Assembly (NCBI GenBank): GCA_002500505.1
Contig: DLRM01000020.1
Coordinates: forward strand, 1,059 to 8,417
From: Planctomycetes bacterium UBA7888
Lineage (GTDB): Bacteria; Planctomycetota; UBA1135
Direction: 5' to 3'
Length of the DNA: 7,359 bases
Shown: positions 1 to 5,382 of the stretch, one piece after another
Layout: each line of letters opens with the position of its first letter
How positions within the stretch are numbered: position 1 is the first letter of the stretch
Notes under the pieces: generated by a model
Databases searched by the model: none
Told to the model about the DNA's origin: nothing
What the model saw: the letters and a program-made list of their open reading frames with translations, nothing else
Position numbers and translations under genes: made by a program

Positions 1-1407
1 GCCGGGAGGGGGACCGAATCCCGGTGGTGGGCCGCCTCGGCCTCCGCGATCCTCCTTCCTTCTCACACCTTGATGCTCTTTAGGTACTTGATACTTCCAA
101 ACCTGTTCGCCGCGAGCGGTCACTTCAAAAATCAAGCCCTGCTCACCCGAGGCGACCAGTGTGTTGCCATTCTCGAGTCGTTCTGCGCCGGAGATATGGC
201 CAGAGAAAAATTCTTTTTTGGGAGAACTTGAGTAACTCCAGTGCGCTTTGTTTGGGCCGAAAGAGGAATTTGTCTCACGATGAAATCCACCATCGTCATT
301 CCATGGTGGCGTGAACTGGTCTACCGAGCTGAATGTTCCTCCGGGTCGCCCTTCACCGTTATTGAAAACGGTTAAGTCGCCCGCGCCTTTTTGGCCTTGG
401 GGAATCCAACGCACATCGTGTTGACCAAAGAGAGTTTGGTCTTGCCTTTCTCCCATTCCATAAGTTTGAGGGTTTCCCCAGCGATACAAAAGGTCACCCC
501 CTTTTCCATGTTTTCCACCTGAGTGGCCGCTTGCTTCTTGGGTTGTGGTGGAGTGATCAATCACCCAGATTTCATGAAAGCTCCGCACTGAAATAGCAAT
601 GAGGTCACGATTCGGTTCGTAAGCCACTGCATTGGTGTGCATCCAATCCCCTTTTAAGTGTGGCCCGCCTCGGCCTTTGTTGTTGGGCATTGGTGGACGC
701 GCTACATCTTCCTCTTCTTCGTCGAGATAGCCGAGTGCTTTGAGCTTTTCATTTTCAGCATCAATGACTTTGTCTGGTCTTCGGTCCACGCCACCCCAGT
801 TGATATTTACGCGTTCAGGATGATCGTGGATTTGGCCATAGTTCGGCTTTTCAGGGTCTCGGTCCTGCACGATGTGGTCCCATGCATGCCATTCCCACAC
901 CACTTCCGCGCCCGAAGTCTCCTGTGGGCGAATTTCAATCAGGCAGTCTGGCCACTGGCCTTCATTTCCAACCGCTTCTGCGTCGCGGCCAGCGGCGATG
1001 GATTCTTCTGGGGTTTTCTTTTCCCAAGCAATCAGGAGAATGTTCCCATTAGGCAAGACTTCAAAGTCATGGTGATGGAGATTTTTTTCATTGGAAAGTT
1101 CATAGAACCAGACCACTTCACTTTGCGGGTTGAGCTTTTCGAGTCGCCCTCCTTCGCCACCGCCACGAAAGACTTTGTTGCCCACCTTGACTGCGCGTAG
1201 TAAATGCCCATCATCTAGAAGCATGGACTCGTGTCCAGCTTGGCCAGTTCCCTTCCAGTGGTGGACAACTTGTCCTTCTGTGTCGATTAGCCAGGCGTCA
1301 GGAGTGCGAATGGGATCGTAAAGAGTCAATCCCTGCGGCGCAGCCGCTTGAAGGGCAAGGAAGAGGATGGGGGACAGCATGTGAGATATAACCCTAAGCA
1401 TTCGCAT
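1..1407 (-). CDS. Exported arylsulfotransferase-family (ASST-like) beta-propeller protein, C-terminus cut by window edge
   Basis: Reading the minus strand leftwards from 1407 gives an open frame to base 1 (469 codons) with no stop, so the gene is partial. The protein resembles the arylsulfotransferase family (Arylsulfotran Pfam group, a PQQ-like propeller fold), whose characterised members move sulfate between phenolic compounds in the periplasm. Counting from the inner ATG at 1380, family-like segments are AWLIDTEGQVVHHW near residue 28, HHHDFEVLPNGNILL with His102-104, MHTNAVAYEP with His248, LLYRWGNPQTYG, GQHDVRWIP with His321, and GHISGAERLENGNTL with His395. These histidines are candidate active-site residues. 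Three in-frame ATGs exist (1407, 1401, 1380). The longer ones add Arg residues ahead of the hydrophobic stretch LSPILFLALQAAA and make a better signal peptide; none has a clear Shine-Dalgarno site. An acidic linker (EEEED) and a Gly/Pro-rich tail interrupt the fold. The true substrate is unknown; many planctomycete homologues are uncharacterised. Confidence 0.85.
   Translation of the reverse strand, partial: MRMLRVISHMLSPILFLALQAAAPQGLTLYDPIRTPDAWLIDTEGQVVHHWKGTGQAGHESMLLDDGHLLRAVKVGNKVFRGGGEGGRLEKLNPQSEVVWFYELSNEKNLHHHDFEVLPNGNILLIAWEKKTPEESIAAGRDAEAVGNEGQWPDCLIEIRPQETSGAEVVWEWHAWDHIVQDRDPEKPNYGQIHDHPERVNINWGGVDRRPDKVIDAENEKLKALGYLDEEEEDVARPPMPNNKGRGGPHLKGDWMHTNAVAYEPNRDLIAISVRSFHEIWVIDHSTTTQEASGHSGGKHGKGGDLLYRWGNPQTYGMGERQDQTLFGQHDVRWIPQGQKGAGDLTVFNNGEGRPGGTFSSVDQFTPPWNDDGGFHRETNSSFGPNKAHWSYSSSPKKEFFSGHISGAERLENGNTLVASGEQGLIFEVTARGEQVWKYQVPKEHQGVRRKEDRGGRGGPPPGFGPPPG
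1391..1396 (-). promoter_or_regulatory. Weak candidate -10 box (TAGGGT) for the arylsulfotransferase-like gene
   Basis: TAGGGT on the minus strand lies 10 bases before the inner ATG at 1380, close to the 9-base spacing seen before three other genes here. It matches only the TANNNT skeleton and has no -35 partner. It would support the 1380 start, whereas the signal peptide favours 1401 or 1407, so the start remains open. Confidence 0.2.
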
Positions 1408-1427
1408 TGGTTTTGGAAGACCTGATT

Positions 1428-1443
1428 GGCTCCCCCGGAGGCC
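1428..1443. repeat. GC-rich imperfect inverted repeat in the divergent spacer
   Basis: GGCTCC (1428-1433) can pair with GGAGGCC (1437-1443) around a CCC loop, six pairs with one bulged G. It sits between the arylsulfotransferase-like gene and hutU, roughly where a -35 element of hutU would be. It could be a small operator or a chance structure; there is no T-run, so it is not a terminator. Confidence 0.25.
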
Positions 1444-1454
1444 TTTCGCACCTC

Positions 1455-1460
1455 TAGAAT
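1455..1460 (+). promoter_or_regulatory. Candidate -10 box (TAGAAT) of hutU
   Basis: TAGAAT matches five of six bases of the TATAAT consensus and ends 9 bases before the hutU ATG. A start site at the usual distance would fall near 1467, giving a leader of about 3 bases. No good -35 hexamer is visible 16-18 bases upstream. The same spacing occurs before the genes at 5304 (minus) and 5383 (plus). Confidence 0.4.
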
Positions 1461-1461
1461 C

Positions 1462-1465
1462 GAGG
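1462..1465 (+). promoter_or_regulatory. Possible Shine-Dalgarno site (GAGG) of hutU
   Basis: GAGG stands 4 bases before the ATG at 1470, a short but usable spacing, and supports this start if the transcript begins upstream. It is also one arm of ACCTC/GAGGT (1450-1454 and 1462-1466), so it could be masked in a hairpin. If the TAGAAT box is the real promoter, this site would not be in the mRNA. Confidence 0.4.
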
Positions 1466-1469
1466 TCCT

Positions 1470-3146
1470 ATGGCCCCATCCCTGACTGCTGAGCGCATTG
1501 TTCTGACTCCCGGCCCCCAGCCCTCCCTCACGGGCCTGGATCTCCATTGCAAAGATTGGCAGGCTGAGGCCGCTTTGAGGATGTTTTTGAACAACCTCCA
1601 CGCCGATGTGGCCGAGCGCCCTGAGGATTTAGTGGTTTACGGAGGCACCGGCCAAGCCGCCCGCAATTGGGAAGCCGCTCAAAAAATCGTGGACACGTTG
1701 CAGCGCCTGGAGTCGGATGAAACCATGCTGGTGCAGAGCGGCAAACCGGTTGCGGTTTTCAAGACCCACAAGCACGCTCCCAAAGTGTTAATCGCCAATT
1801 CAAACCTTGTGGGCAAGTGGGCAAACTGGGACCACTTCCGTGAACTCGCAGACAAGGGCTTAATGATGTATGGCCAGATGACCGCGGGTTCTTGGATTTA
1901 CATCGGCACCCAAGGAATCCTTCAGGGAACTTATGAAACCCTCGCTGCCGTTGCCCAAAACCACGGCGGCACGCTCAAGAACACTCTCACCGTGACAGCC
2001 GGTCTTGGCGGAATGGGCGGCGCCCAGCCAATGGCTGTGACCATGAACGAGGGCACTTGTCTGATTTGTGATGTCGAGCAAGCCCGCATCGACTTCCGCC
2101 TACGTACGAAGTACTTGGATGAATGCGCTTCCGATTTGGATACTGCAATCACCCGCGCGATTTCTGCCAAAGAACAAGGTGAAGCCGTGAGCATTGGGGT
2201 GTGCTGTAACGCCACCGAACTTTTGCAAGCTTTGGTGGACCGCGACCTCACGCCGGAGGTGCTGACCGATCAAACCAGCGCCCACGACCCGCTTAACGGC
2301 TACGTGCCTGACGGGATGACGTATGAGGAGGCCTTGACGTTACGGAAAAATAATTCAGTGGATTACCAGAAGCGTTCTTTCGCAACGATGGGTCGTCATG
2401 TGGAACTCATGCTCGAGCTCCAGCGGCGCGGTGCGGAGACTTTCGACTACGGCAACAACATTCGCGCTTTTGCCCAAGAAGAAGCCGGCGTGGAAAACGC
2501 TTTTGATTTCCCTGGCTTCGTGCCCGCTTACATTCGTCCGCTCTTTTGTGAGGGACAAGGCCCTTTCCGCTGGGCCGCACTCAGTGGCAATCCGGAAGAC
2601 ATCCGAAAAACCGACGAAGCGATTCTTCGACTCTTCCCCGAAAAAGAAAGTCTCTGCCGTTGGATTAAAATGGCTGGCGAGCGCATCGCCTTTCAGGGCT
2701 TGCCCAGCCGCATTTGCTGGCTTGGTTATGGCGAGCGCCATGTTGCAGGTCTTGAGTTCAACCGCATGGTGCGCGATGGCGAGTTGAGTGCGCCGATTGT
2801 GTTGGGTCGTGACCATTTGGATTGCGGTTCGGTTGCAAGCCCTAACCGTGAAACCGAATCTATGAAAGACGGCACCGATGCGGTTGCCGACTGGCCGCTA
2901 CTCAATGGCATGCTTGCCGTTGCCTCGGGCGCATCGTGGGTCAGTATGCACCATGGCGGGGGAGTGGGCATTGGCTACAGTCAGCACTCCGGCCAAGTTT
3001 GCGTTTGCGACGGCACCCCCGAAGCCGATGCCCGCCTTGAGGCGGTCCTCACCAACGACCCCGGCATCGGTGTCGTTCGCCACGTCGATGCCGGTTACGA
3101 CGAAGCCACCCAAACCATGCACGAACGAGGCGTGGATGTGCCGTAG
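1470..3146 (+). CDS. hutU: Urocanate hydratase (urocanase)
   Basis: This cytosolic enzyme adds water to urocanate to give 4-imidazolone-5-propionate, the second step of histidine degradation, using tightly bound NAD+ as an electrophile. The 558-residue product has the usual length of the family (about 555). Recognisable segments in order are VVYGGTGQAARNWEA near residue 50, TAGSWIYIGTQGILQGTYET, the glycine-rich nucleotide-binding stretch GLGGMGGAQP at 178-187, DQTSAHDPLNGYVP, LFCEGQGPFRWAALSG, and the urocanase signature FQGLPSRICWLGYGER with Cys416 equivalent to the conserved cysteine (Cys410 in Pseudomonas putida), then MHHGGGVGIGYSQHSG. The gene appears intact. The ATG is preceded by GAGG and by a TAGAAT box. 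No hutH, hutI, hutG or hut regulator lies beside it, so the rest of the pathway must be elsewhere if present. It is divergent from the arylsulfotransferase-like gene. Confidence 0.97.
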   Translation: MAPSLTAERIVLTPGPQPSLTGLDLHCKDWQAEAALRMFLNNLHADVAERPEDLVVYGGTGQAARNWEAAQKIVDTLQRLESDETMLVQSGKPVAVFKTHKHAPKVLIANSNLVGKWANWDHFRELADKGLMMYGQMTAGSWIYIGTQGILQGTYETLAAVAQNHGGTLKNTLTVTAGLGGMGGAQPMAVTMNEGTCLICDVEQARIDFRLRTKYLDECASDLDTAITRAISAKEQGEAVSIGVCCNATELLQALVDRDLTPEVLTDQTSAHDPLNGYVPDGMTYEEALTLRKNNSVDYQKRSFATMGRHVELMLELQRRGAETFDYGNNIRAFAQEEAGVENAFDFPGFVPAYIRPLFCEGQGPFRWAALSGNPEDIRKTDEAILRLFPEKESLCRWIKMAGERIAFQGLPSRICWLGYGERHVAGLEFNRMVRDGELSAPIVLGRDHLDCGSVASPNRETESMKDGTDAVADWPLLNGMLAVASGASWVSMHHGGGVGIGYSQHSGQVCVCDGTPEADARLEAVLTNDPGIGVVRHVDAGYDEATQTMHERGVDVP

Positions 3147-3160
3147 ATTTCCCTGAGGGC

Positions 3161-3216
3161 TAAATAAAAAAATATATGCCTCTAAGTCGATCCGCGCTCA
3201 ACGTGGCATGTATAGT
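3161..3216 (+). promoter_or_regulatory. Candidate promoter of the TM2 operon: AT-rich upstream element plus TATAGT -10
   Basis: TATAGT at 3211-3216 matches five of six bases of TATAAT. An implied start at 3223 coincides with the A of an ATG. A 17-base run made only of A and T (3161-3177) then lies at about -62 to -46, where an UP element would be. The -35 region (around 3187-3192, TCGATC) is a poor match. An imperfect inverted repeat, 3172-3180 with 3205-3213, brackets the -35 region and overlaps the -10. Confidence 0.45.
3172..3213. repeat. Imperfect inverted repeat around the TM2 promoter
   Basis: ATATATGCC (3172-3180) and GGCATGTAT (3205-3213) are complementary at all nine positions if one G-T pair is allowed, separated by 24 bases. 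The right arm covers the first half of the candidate -10 box, so a protein bound here would compete with RNA polymerase. The AT-rich arm makes chance pairing quite possible. Confidence 0.3.
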
Positions 3217-3222
3217 CTTACG

Positions 3223-3258
3223 ATGCAACTGACTACCGCTACTACCCATTTATTTTGA
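3223..3258 (+). other. Possible 11-codon leader ORF overlapping the TM2 start codon
   Basis: ATG at 3223 opens a frame encoding MQLTTATTHLF and stops at TGA 3256-3258. That stop overlaps the TTG start of the next gene as TTGA, the arrangement used for termination-reinitiation coupling. It has no Shine-Dalgarno site, but the ATG lies where transcription from TATAGT would begin, which fits a leaderless start. It could equally be a chance frame, as it is very short. Confidence 0.3.
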
Positions 3259-3545
3259 GTCAATCCTCTCGCAAAAAGTATGGTGTTGCCGTTGCCCTTT
3301 CTGGAGTTTTCGGCATTCTTGGGATTCATCACTTCTATTTAGGTCGTTGGCTGCACGGTTTTGTTGATTTAGCGATGACAGTTTCGGCGTTTTATTTCAT
3401 TGTTGTCGACCGCCCCATTTTGGGATGGGGCATTTTGGCTGTGGACTGTATCCACACAATAATCGTTACCATTCTTCTTTTGATTGGCTCATACCGTGAC
3501 GGATACGGGGACATCGTTTCGTATCCGGGACAAAAACTTAAATAG
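3255..3545 (+). CDS. TM2-domain membrane protein (96 residues), TTG start
   Basis: This is a small inner-membrane protein with the TM2 domain pattern: a basic N-terminus (SQSSRKKYG), a first hydrophobic helix ending in GILGIHHFYLGRW (residues 20-32), and further hydrophobic stretches at about 33-51 and 58-78 before GSYRDGYGD. Bacterial TM2 proteins have no well-established biochemical role. The central part is longer than in a minimal TM2 unit, with VVDRPILGWG inserted between the helices, so it may have three membrane segments. The start is TTG with no Shine-Dalgarno site; a TAG at 3213-3215 closes the frame upstream and no ATG or GTG lies between, so TTG gives the full-length form. The start may depend on coupling to the short ORF ending in the overlapping TGA. 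The next gene starts 9 bases after its stop and is a paralogue, so the two form an operon. Confidence 0.8.
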   Translation: MSQSSRKKYGVAVALSGVFGILGIHHFYLGRWLHGFVDLAMTVSAFYFIVVDRPILGWGILAVDCIHTIIVTILLLIGSYRDGYGDIVSYPGQKLK

Positions 3546-3548
3546 GGA
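3544..3548 (+). promoter_or_regulatory. Shine-Dalgarno site (AGGGA) of the second TM2 gene
   Basis: AGGGA lies 6 bases before the ATG at 3555 and overlaps the TAG stop (3543-3545) of the first TM2 gene. It fixes the start and shows that the two genes are meant to be translated from one mRNA. The first gene lacks such a site. Confidence 0.6.
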
Positions 3549-3554
3549 AATACC

Positions 3555-3767
3555 ATGGAAAATAGTGACAAGGGGTTCGTCCCCACAATTCTTCTCTGCT
3601 TCTTTTTGGGAGGCTTCGGAGTCCATCGATTTTATGTTGGGAAAGTGGGCACAGGGATTTTGATGCTACTTACTCTCGGGGGATTGGGCATCTGGACGCT
3701 TGTAGACTTCGTCATGATTGTGGTGGGTTCTTTCCGAGATAGCCAGGGTCGACTAATCAAGCCCTAG
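3555..3767 (+). CDS. TM2-domain membrane protein (70 residues), second of pair
   Basis: This is a compact, typical TM2-domain protein. A first membrane helix (about residues 8-23) leads into GGFGVHRFYVGK (19-30). The second helix (about 34-57) contains GGLGIWTLVD with Asp51, and the protein ends in GSFRDSQGRLIKP. The His-Arg-Phe-Tyr-x-Gly and Gly-x-x-Asp positions are those normally conserved in TM2. It is a paralogue of the upstream 96-residue protein; the two share the motif and the GS(F/Y)RD ending. Such tandem TM2 genes suggest that the products may associate in the membrane, but that is inference. The stop at 3765 faces the protease gene end at 3817, with no convincing terminator between them. 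The biochemical function is unknown. Confidence 0.85.
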   Translation: MENSDKGFVPTILLCFFLGGFGVHRFYVGKVGTGILMLLTLGGLGIWTLVDFVMIVVGSFRDSQGRLIKP

Positions 3768-3816
3768 GCTTTGCTCAAAGAGTTTCAGTTAAACCCAGAA
3801 TAGAGCAGGAGCTCAA
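3768..3816. other. Convergent spacer without a clear terminator
   Basis: These 49 bases separate the 3' ends of the TM2 operon and the protease gene. Only short pairings are present (CTTTG/CAAAG at 3769-3780 with an almost absent loop; TGCTC/GAGCA with a 26-base loop) and neither is followed by a T-run. Termination may be factor-dependent, or transcripts may overlap. Confidence 0.4.
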
Positions 3817-5304
3817 TTAAAGAACCGTCCGTGTCTCGGCGTTGGTAAGGACGCCGGTTGTGATGTTTGCGGCGTGGAACCAAGCAGGTAGTCCTTTCAA
3901 ACTATTGGGGACATTCCAGTTCAGGTTCACTTCACCCGCAGAATCTGCGGTCAACTTCGGACTCGCATGGATAGGCATCGTCAATAGAGCCGAACCGTAA
4001 GGAGTGTTTGTCGGGCCTGCACCCGTGAGCGACAAGCCAAGAATGACTTTGTCTCCTGGCGTAGTATTGAACACCTGAATATAGGAAGAAAAACCGGCAA
4101 GCAAGGTCGGCACCGCAAGAATGGGCTGTTTGTCACGGAAGTTCTCACATGTGGAATAGGTGTTATTCAAGGTCCGCACATTTTCTTCCTGATTGGCGCG
4201 GCCTAGGGTTTGACCGTTGTAAGTCACGTTTGGACTGCTCCAACGTCCCAAGCGGGTTCCAGGGGCATAGGCCATGACGGTGCGGTAACTTGGACTGCCC
4301 GAGGTCCGATAGCCGTAGGAATAGGAATAAGCGCCGGAGCCTCCGGAATTTTGGCGATCATGCGCGCATCCCATGTTGTGTCCCAGTTCGTGCGCCAGGA
4401 CCCAGTCGCGGTTTGCCGAGAATTGGGTGACCAGATTGAATGCCCATTTCTCAAAACTAGCACTGACGTTGGTCATCAACCAGGCAACTCCTCCATAGCT
4501 CGAGTTTGCTACCAGCATCGTGACAAAGTCTGCGCCGTACTGGTCTCGCAGAGTGTGCGCCGTGCTTAAAACGCCCGAGCCATTGGTCAGTTCGCTCAGC
4601 ATTGAGCTGAAACCGCTCCCCCCCGATTTCTCGGTGTAGCCAACCATTTCAGCAGTATGCACCAGTTGAATGCGCTGGTTGACTCCGCTGTTTGCGAAAG
4701 TGTTGTTGGTTTGCTTGACGCCAAGATTGATGGCGTTGTTCATTGAACTCGAACTCCCGCCATGTCCTAGCAATGCTTGTGGGGTGTAAACAATCAATAC
4801 ATCGATGCTTTCGTGGTGTCGGGGGCTTCCACCGCCAGGCGCAGCTTCGGGCTTGGGAGTATTGATTGCGTGGCTTAAATCTGTGCCGCAACGAAAGCCC
4901 GAGGTTGTTGGGAGTTCCGTGACTCGGTGAAGGCCATTGCCTGCCCAGGCCAATTGAAAGTGGCGGCTAGATGATCGAAATGAAGCTGCCACCACTGAGC
5001 CATTCCACGCAAGGAGAACCTCAGCGTCGGAATCTCCAATAAGTTCTGCCTGAGTGACCCAGCCTCCGCCAAAGGCTTTTTCAGGAGTTCCTAGCAGCAC
5101 CGTCTGGTCTCCCAAGAGTAGGAGTTTGTTTGCAGCCAAAAGGGAGGAATCGACTTGGACAATTGCGTTGCTGAGCGCGTCGGCTGGGAGTTCCATCCAG
5201 CTACCGGGAGACTTCTGGGATGGTTGCCAAAGCGAAAGCGCCTCTTGGCCACTTAAGGAAGAAGCAAGGAGGAAGAGGAGGGCTGCGGAGAGTATGCGTT
5301 GCAT
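3817..5304 (-). CDS. Secreted reprolysin-like zinc metalloprotease with C-terminal planctomycete-type domain
   Basis: This is an extracellular or envelope endopeptidase of the metzincin clan (M12B/M72-like). In order: a signal peptide (MQRILSAALLFLLASSLSGQ), a pro-region to about residue 160, then a catalytic domain starting near IDVLIVYTPQALLG. The zinc motif HELGHNMGCAHD supplies His305, Glu306 as general base, His309 and His315. The Met-turn is VMAYAPG with Met344, followed by WSSPNVTYNGQTLGRA. Cys139 in FRCGTD, just before the catalytic domain, resembles a cysteine switch that would hold the zymogen inactive. The last ~100 residues form a beta-rich domain with PGDKVILGLSLTGAGPT and a later ADSAGE, a tail type I associate with planctomycete exported proteins. 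The ATG at 5304 has GGAG five bases upstream. It is divergent from the S15 peptidase gene, suggesting shared control and a joint role in protein breakdown. The natural substrate is unknown. Confidence 0.93.
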   Translation of the reverse strand: MQRILSAALLFLLASSLSGQEALSLWQPSQKSPGSWMELPADALSNAIVQVDSSLLAANKLLLLGDQTVLLGTPEKAFGGGWVTQAELIGDSDAEVLLAWNGSVVAASFRSSSRHFQLAWAGNGLHRVTELPTTSGFRCGTDLSHAINTPKPEAAPGGGSPRHHESIDVLIVYTPQALLGHGGSSSSMNNAINLGVKQTNNTFANSGVNQRIQLVHTAEMVGYTEKSGGSGFSSMLSELTNGSGVLSTAHTLRDQYGADFVTMLVANSSYGGVAWLMTNVSASFEKWAFNLVTQFSANRDWVLAHELGHNMGCAHDRQNSGGSGAYSYSYGYRTSGSPSYRTVMAYAPGTRLGRWSSPNVTYNGQTLGRANQEENVRTLNNTYSTCENFRDKQPILAVPTLLAGFSSYIQVFNTTPGDKVILGLSLTGAGPTNTPYGSALLTMPIHASPKLTADSAGEVNLNWNVPNSLKGLPAWFHAANITTGVLTNAETRTVL

Positions 5305-5309
5305 GAGAG

Positions 5310-5319
5310 CTCCAGAATA
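5310..5319 (-). promoter_or_regulatory. Candidate -10 (TATTCT) and Shine-Dalgarno (GGAG) of the protease gene
   Basis: On the minus strand TATTCT (5319-5314) ends 9 bases before the ATG, and GGAG (5313-5310) lies 5 bases before it. GGAG supports the chosen start if transcription begins further upstream; if TATTCT is the promoter the mRNA would start after GGAG. No -35 hexamer is evident. Confidence 0.4.
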
Positions 5320-5367
5320 ACCGAAAATGACTTACCAGGCGCGCACGCCAAGTCACGGAAGCCTAGC

Positions 5368-5373
5368 TATATT
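5368..5373 (+). promoter_or_regulatory. Candidate -10 box (TATATT) of the S15 peptidase gene
   Basis: TATATT matches five of six bases of TATAAT and ends 9 bases before the ATG at 5383. An implied start near 5380 would leave a leader of about 3 bases. There is no Shine-Dalgarno sequence before this ATG, and an in-frame TGA at 5377-5379 excludes a longer protein, which fits leaderless translation. Confidence 0.45.
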
Positions 5374-5382
5374 TGCTGACTC

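Noticed and set aside
658..1200. A 180-codon open frame on the plus strand
   Set aside because: It lies antisense to the arylsulfotransferase-like gene, whose minus-strand reading shows continuous family motifs, and its own product resembles no family I know.
1326..1601. A 91-codon minus-strand frame crossing the divergent spacer
   Set aside because: It overlaps the starts of two well-supported genes in the wrong frame and has no domain, signal peptide or ribosome site.
2355..2816. A 153-codon minus-strand frame inside hutU
   Set aside because: It is fully covered by the conserved core of urocanase, including the FQGLPSRICW signature; a shadow frame.
3223..3300. Frameshifted true ATG start of the first TM2 gene
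   Set aside because: Joining the 11 leader codons to the TM2 frame would need an indel, and the TTG start already gives a typical N-terminus (SQSSRKKYG) ahead of the first helix.
3768..3816. Bidirectional terminator between convergent genes
   Set aside because: Only stems of 4-5 bp with unsuitable loops, and no T-run on either strand.
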